From: Zanthoxylum bungeanum
Taxonomy: Eukaryota > Streptophyta > Magnoliopsida > Sapindales > Rutaceae
DNA length: 64,000 nucleotides
Assembly: GCA_019454045.1 (NCBI GenBank)
Contig: SKCR01006528.1
Span: 124,001-188,000 of the forward strand
Direction of reading: 5' to 3'
The notes under the pieces are model-generated. The model ran no database searches and was not told the DNA's origin. It worked only from the letters and a program-made list of their open reading frames with translations. The position numbers and the translations under genes are program-made. Below, one piece after another: positions 24,438 through 36,486 of the stretch (the stretch's first letter is position 1; each line of letters starts with the position of its first letter).

Positions 24438-24840
24438 ACAACCTCCGACTCAACCCCAAGAAGTGTGTGTTTGGGGTAACATCCAGAAAGTTGTTAGGGC
24501 ATACGGTAGGAATGGGAGGGATATAAGTGGACCCTAAAAAAAAATCAATGCAATTACCGAAATGCGCGCACCAAAGACAGAAAATGAAGTTAGAGCTTTT
24601 CTCGGGAAAATCCAGTATATCAGTCGATTCATTGCCAAGCTAACATTAGTATATGAGCCCATCTTCAAGCTATTGAGGAAGGACCATCATATGGAGTGGA
24701 ATAGGCAATGTCAATAAGCTTTTGACAAAATCAAAGAATATTTGGTTAAACCACCCGTCCTGAAACCTCCAAGGCCGAGCAAACCCTTGGTGTTGTATTT
24801 GGCCATAGAACCCGAAGCGATGGGGGCGATGATGATACAC
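24438..24840 (+). pseudogene. RT C-terminal and RNase H fragment of element A
   Basis: Starts within the RT palm just after the catalytic box (LRLNPKKCVFGVTSRKLLG), runs through the thumb (AFLGKIQYISRFIAKLT in the shifted frame) and into the RNase H entry (PPVLKPPRPSKPLVLYLA). It is interrupted by several stops and frameshifts. The 5' edge is the junction with the truncated LTR of element B. The 3' edge at about 24841 is a second deletion that jumps to the integrase C-terminus. Very close to the B protein in sequence, so A and B are sister Tat families. Confidence 0.85.
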
Positions 24841-25199
24841 TAAATACGGGTACTAGCAGAGGCAGGATTGCCTGAGCAAGAATAGGCCTCGCAGAGGTTC
24901 GAACAGCTAGCATTACTAGATGAGAAAAGGATAAAGGCCTTGTACCACATGCAACTATACCAGAAAAGGTTGGCCAGGGTGTTCAACAAGAAGGTGCACC
25001 CCACCAAGATAAGAGAAAGTGATCTAGTGCTCAAGCATTCGATGCCACTGATAATAGACCCAAAGGGAAAGTTCAGGCCCAAATGGGAAGGGCCCTACCT
25101 AGTCAAGAAGGTGATGGGGAATAAGGCAGTGAGGCTGTCAGATTTGGAAGGGAACAAGTTCACCGAACCCATCAACGTGGACAGGCTGAAATAATACTT
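24841..25199 (+). pseudogene. Integrase C-terminal fragment of element A
   Basis: Begins with LAEAGLPEQE and continues through KALYHMQLYQKRLARVFN, the GPYLVKKVMGNKAVRLSDLEG module and PINVDRLK, ending at a stop at 25192-25194. It aligns with the last third of the integrase of B (17039-17400). The RNase H active sites, second RNase H and integrase core are missing between 24840 and 24841. The stretch 24940-25194 is an uninterrupted frame, but it has no catalytic residues. Confidence 0.88.
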
Positions 25200-26439
25200 T
25201 GCATTAAAAAAAATAAAAAAAAAAAAAATGGCTCATTGGGTTGAAAATCCGCAAAGGACAGCCCAAGCAAAGTATAAAGCATGAGTGAGCAAGAAAAATG
25301 GCTAATTGTAAAATTCGTGAGGAACAGTTAGCGACAGAGGTACCCTTTCAATGCAGTCTATTTCCTACATGTGTACTAAGAATTAATGCAAATGCCTTTA
25401 TTGAAACAAATGTCCACGATGTTCATAGATTGCATAAATCTCAGCTAACCGGGAAAGATTAGAGTCAGGTAATTACAAATAACGTCTTTTGTTTCTTAGA
25501 TGTTGGACCAAGGTCAGAAGTTCTAGGAGAAGAACTCCAAGAATGGAAAACAACCTCGGGAATGAGGACGAGCGAAGAGCCTCGAGAATGAGGACAGATC
25601 TTAAAAAAAAAAAAAATTAGCTCGCTGAGTTGGAAACCAGAAAAGGCGGCTCAGGCAAGATAGAGTAATCGGCTAAGTTGAAAAGCTGAAAGGACAGCTT
25701 AGGCAAAAGATAGAATGGACCTGCAACTCAATGGACGAAGCACAAGGTAGTATCTTTTCCGCATCCTCAGGACAGCAAAGGAAGGCTTCGGGAATCGGAA
25801 GACATGATTTTCAGTATCCGAGAATGATAATAAGAGAAAAATGCACGCCGAGAATGGCAGCAACTCCTCAGAGAGAGGGCATATTTCAAAATCTGGGAAT
25901 CGGGAGACATGATTTTTAGTATCCCAAAAGGATGAGGCCGGTTTCATAAAGGCGTAATCCACCTTGACCCGGTGCAGTAGCGGAGAGCAGAAAGCTAAGT
26001 CAGGTCTAAGGATGACCAGTCTACCACACCGCGAATAAGGGACACAACAGAATCTTGAGCCATGAAACCAAAGAGAATTGAACAATCACCGGAGGAGAAT
26101 TGGCAGAAGGAAACTGTCAGCAAGCCAAGGGGGTGACCAAAGACTTTTATAGGCAAAGGGCACCAAAGAGCGCAAGGAAGGCCAAACCAAGGATAACATC
26201 AAGCCAATAGGACAAAGAAAACCCATTGGAATAGGGAATGCATCCATGCACACATGCATACACGTCGCATACACACAATTCTTGTTTGTATTCACAGGCC
26301 TTGAAGAAAAATAAAAAGCGGCAAGGACGAGCAAATCCAAGAATGGAAAGAAACCTCGGGAATGAAGACGAAGAACTCCGGGAGTGGAGAACAACCTCGG
26401 GAATGAGGACGAGCAAAAAGCCTCGAGAATGAAGATGGA
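25200..26439 (+). other. 3' untranslated region of element A, left part
   Basis: No gene. An A-rich run sits at 25205-25229. Dispersed repeats of about 45-50 bp (near 25231, 25618 and 25671, with the words ggcttag/gctcag and gcaaagtata) and duplicated phrases (gaatgaggacgag near 25563 and 26402) suggest an old tandem array. Confidence 0.6.
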
Positions 26440-27290
26440 TCCGGGGTCGAAATGCCTCACCACCATCAGTTTGACAGTTCAGGAATGAATCCCAGGTCGA
26501 GACCTACATTATCAACAGTTTGGGAATGAATCCCAGGGGTTGAAGCACCTCATCATCATGGAAAAAACTCCTTAGTGGATTGAAAAGTAACGCATATAGA
26601 CCAAAACACCATCACTCAACTCAGTTCGGGAATAAATCCCAGAGATTGAAGCATCTCACACCCAGCATGGTTCGGGAACAGATCCCAGGGGTCGAAGCAC
26701 CTCGCCATCAACTCAACTAAGTTCGGGAATAAATCCTAGAGATTGAAGCATCACACACCCAACATGGTTCAGGAATAAATCCCAGGGGTCGAAGCACATC
26801 GCCATCAACTCAACTCAATTCGGGAATAAATCCCAGAGATCGAAGCATCTCACACCCAGCATGGTTCGGGAACAAATCTCAGGGGTCGAAGCACCTCGCC
26901 ATCAACTCAACTCAGTTTGGGAATAAATCCCAGAGATTGAAGTATCTCACACCCAGTATGGTTCGGGAACAAATCCCAGGGGTTGAAGCACCTCGCCATC
27001 AACTCATCTCAGTTCGGGAATAAATCCTAGAGATTGAAGCATCTCACACCCAGCATAGTTCGAGAACAAATCCCAATGGTCGAAGCACCTCTCCATCAAC
27101 TCAACTCAGTTCGGGAATAAATCCCAGAGATCGAAGCATCTCACACCCAGCATGGTTCGGGAACAAATCCCAGGGGTTGAAGCACCTCGCCATCAACTCA
27201 CCTCAGTTCGGGAACAAATCCCAGAGGTCGAAGCACATCACCATCAACTTAACTCAGTTCGGGAATAAATCCCAGAGATCAAAGCATCTC
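26440..27290 (+). repeat. Tandem array of about 97 bp units in element A 3' untranslated region
   Basis: About eight units, each made of two related halves of about 48 bp: one with ttcgggaataaatcccaga and gaagcatctc, one with ttcgggaacaaatccca and gaagcacctc. It lies between the integrase end and the purine tract, as in other Tat elements. 27291-27404 is unique. Confidence 0.88.
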
Positions 27291-27404
27291 GCAAAAACAG
27301 CGAAACAACAAGTAAGTCCGACAACAGCCGACGAACCAGGTATGTAAAAATGCATGCATGACTTTGATAGGGTTGTCACTGTCACACACTGTACAAGCCC
27401 GCAT

Positions 27405-27419
27405 CAAAGTGGGGGTGAC
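27405..27419 (+). promoter_or_regulatory. Polypurine tract of element A
   Basis: CAAAGTGGGGGTGAC, directly before the LTR start TGTAGACACTG. Confidence 0.8.
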
Positions 27420-27950
27420 TGTAGACACTGTATTTTTGCATAAGCCCGATGATGAGCCTCGTATGGAGGCGCTACTTGAAAAGTTACGGAAGTTGCGAAA
27501 AATGAATGCCGGAAGGAAGGAAAACCTCCAAAATTAGCACCTCATCGGATTCGAACTCACTAGCCAGCCTCATATTCGCTCAGTCAGTTTCTGTTTCAAA
27601 CCTCAACCTTGGCCCATCAACCCAACCTCTGCCCAAATCCATCCACACGCCCAAAGCCCATGCAGCCCACGCCAAACACCACACAAAGCCCATCCAGCCC
27701 ACGCCAAACACCACACAATCGGCCCAGGAACCCATGCAATCCATCGAAAACCCCATGTAATCCACATGTCCAAATCCCCTTATCAATACTTTCCAATTTA
27801 ATAAGATTTGGATCACATCCTTGCCAAAATAACAAGATTTGAAATCACTTCATCACCAAATTTAGAGGATTTTATTTCCAAAATAAATTGACAATATATC
27901 CCTCAAATCAACATGATTTGTTTCCCTATTCGGAGATCCTTTCAAAACAT

Positions 27951-27958
27951 TATAAAAT
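27951..27958 (+). promoter_or_regulatory. TATA box of the element A 3' LTR
   Basis: TATAAAAT, same LTR position as 11773-11780. Best core promoter candidate of the LTR. Confidence 0.6.
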
Positions 27959-28470
27959 GGATACTTTTTCATCATCAATGGAGCTATCTTCTTCACCTTG
28001 GACGGCAACAACAAGAAAAAAAAAACCTAGACTCTCTTATTCTTCTTGATCAACCACAACTGAAACCAACCACCAAAAACCCGAACAAAAAACAACAAGA
28101 AAACCGAAGAACAGTAAGCCACCAAAAAACAACCAATCACTGAAACAAAAACCCATTACCGAAAGCAAAAACAACCAAACCAGCCAGCAACCCATCACCG
28201 AAACCACCAAAAAACCCTAAGCCATCACCAATCACCGGAAAAAACCAGAAGAAAAACAACCAAAATAGCCGCACCAAAAACAACATGAACCACCGAAAAA
28301 ACCAAAAACATCCCCAAAAACAACCAAAACAGCCACACCAAAAAACAACCTGAACCACAAAAAAAACCAGAAGAAAAACAACCAAAACAGCCGCAAAAAC
28401 AACCAAAAACGGCCAAAAACAGCAGCCAAAAATCACTAAAAACAACAGAAAAAACCAACCAAAATAGCAA

Positions 28471-30513
28471 TGTTGGGTTTCTATTAAGTCCCAAGGGTCA
28501 TTTTCAAGCATCAAACATATGTGAATACATCAAGAAATATGGCGGAAACATACTTACATTGAGCAGTTTTTGAGATGCGATGAACACAAGCCCTTTGCTC
28601 CCTTGAAGCTCTCGGCTTTCTCCCTTTGGTGTGCTCTATTTCGGTCAAGCTCCATGGATGGATCTCCAAGCTCCAAGCTTTAACAAATAGTGATTCCATG
28701 CTCGTGTGTTCGGTTTCCCTATCACCTTGGGATGACTCTTTATGTGCTAGCAATGGAATGATTTGCCACAAATCTTTCCTTGTTCTTGATCCATTCGGAC
28801 AAGCCAAATGGAAGAGAAGAATGATGGCAATTCGGCCAAGGGAGAGGTAAAGAGATTCGGCCAAAGGCCTTGGGAGAGAAAAGAATGTGTTTTGTTTTCT
28901 AAAAACATAATGAAAAAGCTTTACAAAATTTGGTATATCATTTCTAAAAGTCAAACCAAATTTTGGAGCCAAAAATCTCATTAAATGCTCACAACCACTT
29001 CTTTCATGAATAGTGACTGCATGTCAATCACTTCAAAATGACAAGACATCAATCACTTGAATGATGTGCGATGTGATGTGACGCGTGATGTGACTTGTGG
29101 CCGCACTTGAATTCGAAATGCGAGTGCATCCGCAAACACTCCCGGGCTCGGGTTCGTTAATTCTTAATTAACGAATTTTCCGTTGCAACGTAATTAAATC
29201 AAATTTAATTAAATAATTATGCCAAGCAAAATTACTATTCACATCGCTAACGAATTAATTCTAAATTAACTCGTTTGCCCGAATTAAAATCCAATTTTAA
29301 TTCCGCGTCGAAATCTAATTTCTTTTAATATATCGAATATATTAATTTATTGATTAATTCCAAATTAATCGTTCTCTCTTTAAATAATATTTTATCTTAG
29401 ATCAAATATCTCCGTAATTAATCCCAGATTAATTTTCTCTCTCTTCTCATTAATCATAGATTAATAAAGTGCGAGTCATACATCATCGGTGAATCTTCGG
29501 GAGGCGACCCATGAGATCCCTGGATATGTTGGCAGTAAGTTAGGTCGTCGGACTATCCGAACACGTAAGTACCTAGTACTACGTTTGTACCGATTTACAA
29601 GACAAGGTTGGCTTCTAGCAAAGCGCCAAGCCTACCCAATTCTCCAGAAATATCCTTACAGGAATATGTGATCTATATATGGCATAGTATACAAAGTATT
29701 GTGTATATCGATCCAGTATCGGATGTCACATGCAAGGTCTGGGGCTGGAAATTTGTCTGCCCCGTACGAAGCACATATCGGATCTCTGGTAACTAGTCTC
29801 TATAATCGGATAAACATGACCTAGTCATAATATTCCGATAGCTGCAGCATATAAGAGAACGAGTTTCGTATCCTACGTGATCATCATATCCACTATTACT
29901 GGAGTGATACTTCCATCTCGACATCACACCCAACACACTACGATTCTCAATATACCTAGCAGAGGCGTACACAGAACCTATTAAAGCCCTGGACGACCAA
30001 AACCAAAGTACATTGATTGTGGCAAGTATTAGCGGTGCAAGTCTCAGGTTAAGACCAAATACACCTACCCTGATTCGGACTTCCATAGAAACATAGTAAT
30101 ACTACCAATGGAATTCCGAGGGGTCTATCCAGAGCGAAGCTGTTTTCCGTATCATCGGTAAAACACAACCTCCTACTACACTTGCATGAGTATCATATAC
30201 CCAAATATATGAGAACTATGCCGTTATGCCCTCATAACGCGCACAAGTGTAATACTAGTCTATTCCGCATTATCGATGTCCAATCTCGATAATACTACGA
30301 CTAGGGATATTTAATGATTAAACCTTCATGGATTGATACTGTCTCATATCATCTCAATCCAGGAACTAATCATAAGGACCTCCTATCATTTATACATCTT
30401 GGTGATCTAATCACAAATGATAAGAGAGCAATTTCCTTTGTCACATAGTTAATTTGTACAACAACACCATGATCTGTACAAATAGTGACGCTATGGGTCA
30501 TAACTGTCCAACA
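28471..30513. mobile_element. Solo LTR G
   Basis: 2043 bp with ends TGTTGGG and CCAACA, flanked by AGCAA on both sides (28466-28470 and 30514-30518). It interrupts the low-complexity array of the element A LTR, whose sequence resumes without loss. No primer site or purine tract follows, so the interior was lost by LTR-LTR recombination. Family and orientation are not certain; the termini and length resemble Copia LTRs. Open frames inside it (for example 28511-28981 minus) show no recognisable domain. Confidence 0.9.
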
Positions 30514-31848
30514 AGCAAGCCAAAACAACCAAAAATAGCAGCAAAAATCACCCAAAATACCAAGCTAAAACAACCAAAAATAGCAGCCAAAACAACCAAA
30601 ACAGTAGCCAAAAATAACCAAAACAGCAGCCAAAAAATAACCAAAATAGTGGCCAAAAATAACCGAAACAACAGCCAAAAACAACCAAAATAGCAACCCA
30701 AAAACAGCCAAACCCGCAGCCAAAAACAACCAAAACATTAGCCAAAAATCGTGAATCAAACAGCAAGCGGAAACCGTGAAAATAGCAACCAGACAACAGT
30801 AAAACAGCAACCAGAAATAGCAAAATAGCAACCCAAAAATAGCAAAACAGCAACCAGAAACAGTGAACCAGCGAACCAAGCTTCGATCCTTCCGGCGACG
30901 GCCTAACGCACTTCCGAGAAAGCAACTTAAAAGGTAAGACCTGAGGGCACCATTACCAGATTTAGTTTTATAGTTCTGGATGCTGCAAGCCTGGCTGGAC
31001 GTGAAATACGTCCAGACGGGTATGCGAAGTCCTACATCAAAGACGGCCAAATTTCTAGTCAAATTCTTTTCTTTCTTTGGCTTTTTGTTAGTTATTTTTT
31101 TATCTATTTAGTGTTGTCTTTCAAACTATTTATTCGTTTTTATTGTTGTTTTATTATTTCACCTTTTATTTTGTTTATGTTTTTCGTGTTACTAATTATA
31201 TGCATATGTATAGTAATATTTTTTATGTCCGTTTACGTTCCATTGATGATTATGTATGTTATTATCCCTTACGGTATATCGGATGGAAACCCAGACATAA
31301 ATTCCGTAGCCGAATTCGAATGGACGGTAGTACGGTCTGTACTTGGGATACAACTCCACGTGCCACTTGGAAAATACTCATACGTGTGTGATTAACCCCC
31401 CTTTTTTGTTTGCTATTTATTTATTGACGTTTTTCCCGCTTTTAATTTTTTAGTATAATTTTCGTTATCGCATCTCGTACTTCTTGATTTACTATGCTTT
31501 TGGAATCTCGTTATTGTGATTATTATTTTGATTGGGTGTGTTACTACATTTTTTATTCGCTTTTCTTGCATGAACGCATAAGACTTGGCTATACCATTGT
31601 GTGAACCCGTCCATTATACTGGCATAAGTAAGGGACCATTCCGAACCCTACAGTTTGAGGTATTCCCTTGCGAGGGGTGAGTGCAGCCTTAAACCTTTCC
31701 CAGTTCACACTGGGTGGCGACTCCTTTATTCTCCGGTTTAGTCCCCCGCGGGCTACTCCGTACTCTCTACGGGTTGTGAGCCCAATAGTGTCGTGGTCAC
31801 CGAGCATCATAGGCATAGCGGTAAACCCCACTTTGCTCCTACAAGTAT

Positions 31849-32584
31849 TAATCTTTCATAAAGGATGATTCTTTTATCGAAAGAGAAATTGATTAGAATG
31901 TCTAATCAATCTTATGCATCATGGGATCGTGGCATATTGAATACTATATTATGTATGCTTAAATATATCAATTTAATCGTAATTATTACGAGCTATTTTG
32001 ATATGTTGTAGATCATAGGATGGGTCTTGAAATATGTTCTTTGTTATCTTTGATATATTAAGAATGAGTTTCTTATTCATGAAGAATAGAGTCTGCAACC
32101 ATTAGAGTCAAATTAATTTTGACTCTAATTATGATGTTAGACAATCTACGTCATACATAGTTAGAAAAGATGCAGTGGGAGTGTCACGGATGATTCCACC
32201 TTGTTAGTGGAATTAGTTGAAACTTATGAAGTTGGATAGTGACCTAGTAGATTAGAAGTTTTGATATTAGTGTTGTGTTTGCGGTTGTCTGCATAGTATT
32301 TTGAATTTGATCCCCAAATACTTGGATAACTCAGTAGTTCTAGCACAATATTGACGTAGCATTTAAGTCATATTGATGTATAATTTAGGTTCTACAAAAT
32401 ATGAATGATGCTGGCTAAGAGAAACGATTGGGTTTGCTGGACAAACTCAATATGTTATAGCGGACCTACTTGTCGTTTCTTACCTCTTGAGTACTAGGTG
32501 AGCTCTTGAGGGCTATGAGTATGTGATATACATTTAGATGTGTATATGATATCATGGATTGGAACTAGAGCAAGTGGGAGAAAT
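31849..32584 (+). other. Non-coding interior of element C, right part, with purine tract
   Basis: Continues the interior interrupted by element A. No coding motif. Ends in GCAAGTGGGAGAAAT (32570-32584), a purine tract immediately before the 3' LTR, of the type common in plant Copia elements. Confidence 0.75.
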
Positions 32585-34979
32585 TGTTAGGGTTGGTGCT
32601 CGGAGTGCTAATCCAGATCATATTTATGTCCGATTCATGAATACGAACAATACCTTTTTTCCATAATATTACTTATATATGGTTGCACCTTTTATTTTTA
32701 TATACGTATTCGATCTAATAATTATTGGATTGAAACTGAATCTGATTTCGTGATACGTATATATTAGACAAAGTCTCAGGATTTACAACGTAGTGCGCAG
32801 TTACAAAGTAGTTTGTAATTGACATTGGGAAGTATCATTATAAGTTGTATATTCTCAAAAAATGTTTCTGGCCAAGATTTACTGACACGGGTCGGTTAGT
32901 AAAATCCGTTGAGACCAGTACATGTCGTATATCAGACTTGATCCGATAGTTTATCCCAATGAACCATGAGTCTCGGGAGACTCATATAGACGTGTAGGTA
33001 TTTTTTTGATAAACACTGAACGGCTCACCAAAGATTTCCTAATAGATGATACACCAACGTCAATAGGAATCTTCTCGAGTCGAGTAGCATAGTGATCCTT
33101 CGACTTGCAATACTAATGTGGATATATGAGACATCATTCACACTTAGATGGCAGTCACATCACCGATCTATTTAGATTAGACCTCCGCATGCTCGTTGGG
33201 TGTGGACCCATGCTAATGATATCCTGTAAAGTATCAAATAGAATTTTTCAGTCATGTGTACAGGGCATAGGTATCATGTACGTATTTACGATCTAGTAAA
33301 TCCATGGTCGTGGTATACTTCAGAAGCGAGTTCCGAGTGTTATTTAGAGATCGTAAATTTGAAAGTCGACTATATTATACCTTAGGGATTTGATGTTCCT
33401 TTCTGTATCCCTGGTATAATATTGATAGTTTGTGACGGAGGGATTATACGTATGCAATAATCTTGACTTGTATAATTTAGCGAGATTATCCGTGATCGTC
33501 ATAATTTACGAGTGGGTAAATTATGGACACGAAATTTGATTCCGTGACGGATAAACCTAAACTTAAATAATCCCACAATATAAAGTGTACTTGTTGATCA
33601 CTTGGGCAACACGTTATGAATAATACATATTATTCACAATACTTCATCGGATTAGATAAGTTAATTTGAATCGTTTAATGGTTAAACAAAAAATACATGC
33701 ATATGGGGCATTTCGGTCATTTCTTAATTAATGTGTATTTGTATTTAATATATGATTTTATCTAATATACATTAATTAATTGTCAAATAAGATATTTGAC
33801 ATATATCATAAATATATGTATTTGGATTATTTAAAGTAAATAAAAATACATATATTTAGATATTTTATTTAAGTAATTATTTAATTATTTAATTGTTAAA
33901 TAATTAAAGTAATTAAAATATAAATATCTAAAGTGATATTTTATGTTAGGAAATAATTAAAGTGTAAATATTTGACTTATTTACATTTTTTATTAAAGGT
34001 TGCAGTTATCAAATTGAGTTTGATAACTTGATGGCTTGATATTTATTTTTGATTATATGAATTTCAATATGATCTTTTTGGCCCCCAAATTTCGGCCAAC
34101 CCTATTATTTAAAGTGAAAATTTTTATTTTTTCTTTCATTACAACTCCATGGCCGAATACATCTTTATTAAAAAGGCTCCCAAATATTTCTTGAAGAAAC
34201 TTGTAGATAAAGTGAATAAATCAAGAAGAAAGCTTAAGGAAGTTAGGAGATTTTGAGGCAATCTTCAATATTCTTAAGCTTAGAAAGTTTGTTTCTTGTT
34301 TTTGAGTATCTAGAATAGTTTTAGGGTTTCTTCGTTTCTTAAATTTTGGGCCTTTTTGATTTGGAGGATGGATTTGGAGGCTAGATGCTTGTGTGAAGTT
34401 ATATTGAGTAATATTAATGTAATATTAGTTCAATTTTATCATTTGATGACTTGTTGCCATTCTAGAGTGTTATGACTACTCTTGTAACTCTTAGATTTAT
34501 TCTTGAGTTCTTCATCGGTGGTGGCAATGTTTGGTGTAAATATTCATATGATTAATGTTGAGAAAGCATGAAAAATGATCATTTTTGCTCTCTGGTCAGA
34601 CCTGGAAATTCTGAAAATTTGGTGATGAAAAATATGTTATTTAAATATATTAGATGTTTATTGGGCATAGAATAATTGCCAGAAATTATTTCTGATTGAA
34701 AATATGAGAAAACGGTGAAAAACGGCATTATCGGGTGAGTTTCGGGCTTACCGGGTGACGGCTAAAAGTGAATTTGTCACTGTTTGGGCAGCCCATGAAC
34801 TGCCCAAGTACTATTGGGGCTGATCTGGGCAGCCCCCATGTGTATTGGTTGGTAGGTTCAGGAAAAAACGTGTTTTATACCATTTTACGGAAAAATATTT
34901 TTGTAAAATTTTCGCGATATTTTCTAAATTATTTATATTGTTATTTGATAACAAATATAATATGTTGAAGTGAAATATG
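32585..34979 (+). repeat. 3' LTR of element C, main part
   Basis: Matches 5381-7780 of the 5' LTR with many substitutions and small indels. Interrupted by element D after 34979; the last 107 bp resume at 43496-43602 and end ccgctgcacctgaccctaaca. The last five bases before D (ATATG) are duplicated at 43491-43495. Confidence 0.9.
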
Positions 34980-35871
34980 TGACCGGCGTAAACACACACG
35001 TATAACGCAAGCGCACGTATCGTTCAAGTAGTATAAAAATATCGATCCCACGAGGACTTATTTCCTACTGTTGTTATTAATTGTTGAATCTATTTAATTA
35101 CAAATATCTAATTAAATGGATAAGAGAGAGATTGTTTGTTTGTTTGGTTGAATGTGGCTTTGCAAAATAATAAATAAAAAGACAAAAGAAAATACTAAGG
35201 AAAATAACAAAAGACACAAATTCTAGGGTTGTGATTTATTCCAATATCATTATAAAGATGAAGTGATTATTTTATAGTTAGGAAATACAATGATTTATTA
35301 ACCTGGAACACGAAATTATGCGAAAGCATCTGTCGATGGTCAGACACAAATACCCAGTATAACCCAATTGAACCATATTCCTATGTCAACCACATTATCT
35401 GGATTCATTAAGATTAAGTTCCAATTTATGGCTAACCTCGCCCGACAGGTATATTCCTATCCTGTAAGGAAATCTATTAAAGGGTTATCTATCCTCAAGG
35501 AAGATCGTTGGCTATTGAGTCTAAGGTTTTAAACTTAAAATCTCTATGTCTAGTTCATTTTAAGTTTACCTAATCAATTTTATTAGTGATCGGTTAATAA
35601 AAAGCATTAAGATTAAGACTCAATAAATAAATCATTATATTACCCAAACTATAATCTAACCCTTATAAACCGGTGATATTGAAATTCATCACAACCTTAG
35701 AAAAACTAACAAATAATTATAACTAGTAAAAACATAAAATTAAAAGACATAAAATAAAATGCTAAAAAGTAAATTACAATAAAATAAAATGCTAAGGTAA
35801 AAGGAATTACTTTTACTACTACTATTTAGATATCTCCCATAAAATAATATATAAACTTGTGATATTATTTA

Positions 35872-36080
35872 ACCAACCGACCAATCTGGCGGTATCCTGA
35901 TTAAGTCCACTAAGTCCAACCAGCCATATAGGCGGTAATATTTGTCCATAATCCAGCCATAAAGGCGGTACCAAAATAAATTTATCAACCGACCAATCTG
36001 GCGGTATCCTTGATTAATCAGGTTAAACCAACAGAAAATAAATATACCAACCGACCAATATAGCGGTATTCCTTTATTAA
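35872..36080. repeat. Short ggcggta repeats in the element D LTR
   Basis: About five imperfect units of 35-60 bp, each with ccagccata or accgaccaat followed by ggcggta or agcggta. Same repeats in the other LTR at 42181-42385. In the LTR sense they lie downstream of the TATA box, in the transcribed leader. Confidence 0.75.
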
Positions 36081-36376
36081 TCAGTATTTTAAAGTGTAAA
36101 TATATATTTTTAAGGGAGATTAATCTAAATAGTAACAGTAAAAGAATTACCTTTCACCCTAGCTGGGAAATTACTTTCTCATGAATAGTAAAAACTGTAA
36201 AAAGTAAAAAGTAAAAATTAAATTACTATTATTACAAATGGTAATAAAAATAAATTACAAATAAATTAAAAAAAAACTAAAAATAAAAGTAAAATTCTAG
36301 AGAGAGAAACTCTCTCTAGAGAGAGAAATCAAGAGAGAGAGAAGTGTGAGGTATATAAAATCTGAAAATTCGCCAT

Positions 36377-36385
36377 CTATTTATA
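36377..36385 (-). promoter_or_regulatory. TATA box of the element D LTR
   Basis: TATAAATAG on the minus strand, about 800 bp into the LTR and immediately downstream of the ACGT-motif cluster. The same box is at 42689-42697 in the 5' LTR, which would drive the element RNA. Confidence 0.7.
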
Positions 36386-36486
36386 GCAAAAGTTTTCACT
36401 GTTTGGTCACTGTTCGCAGCGCGTCGCGACGCCAAGCCCTCAGCGTCGCGACGCTGGATTTTTCACTATTTGGTTGACGTGGCACG

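Larger units (their letters stand above)
11274..31843 (+). mobile_element. Element A: Tat-type Ty3/gypsy, internally deleted, with nested insertions
   Basis: The left LTR fragment starts at 11274 and the right LTR ends at 31843. Both outer flanks are AGTAT (11269-11273 and 31844-31848), a perfect 5 bp target duplication that ties the two ends 20 kb apart into one insertion in element C. Only scraps of pol remain (24438-25199). Gag, protease, most of RT, both RNase H active sites and the integrase core are gone. Element B (minus) sits in its 5' LTR and solo LTR G in its 3' LTR. The first bases of the 5' LTR are TATAGACACTA against TGTAGACACTG in the 3' LTR, so the terminal TG has mutated. Confidence 0.85.
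27420..31843 (+). repeat. 3' LTR of element A, interrupted by solo LTR G
   Basis: About 2.4 kb once G (28471-30513) and its duplicated AGCAA are removed. It starts TGTAGACACTG and ends TTTGCTCCTACA, followed by the target duplication AGTAT. The A- and C-rich array of caaccaaaacagcagccaaa-like words runs at 28020-28470 and 30515-30870. A block at 31272-31372 matches the B and E LTRs, and the last 200 bp also match B, including a primer-site-like TGGCGACTCC at 31715-31724. Confidence 0.9.

Noticed and set aside
26440..27290. CRISPR-like array of repeats and spacers
   Set aside because: Units are contiguous and related in all parts, with no unique spacers, and the setting is a plant retrotransposon 3' untranslated region.
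28511..28981. 156-codon minus frame in solo LTR G
   Set aside because: Lies within an LTR and has no recognisable domain; chance open frame.
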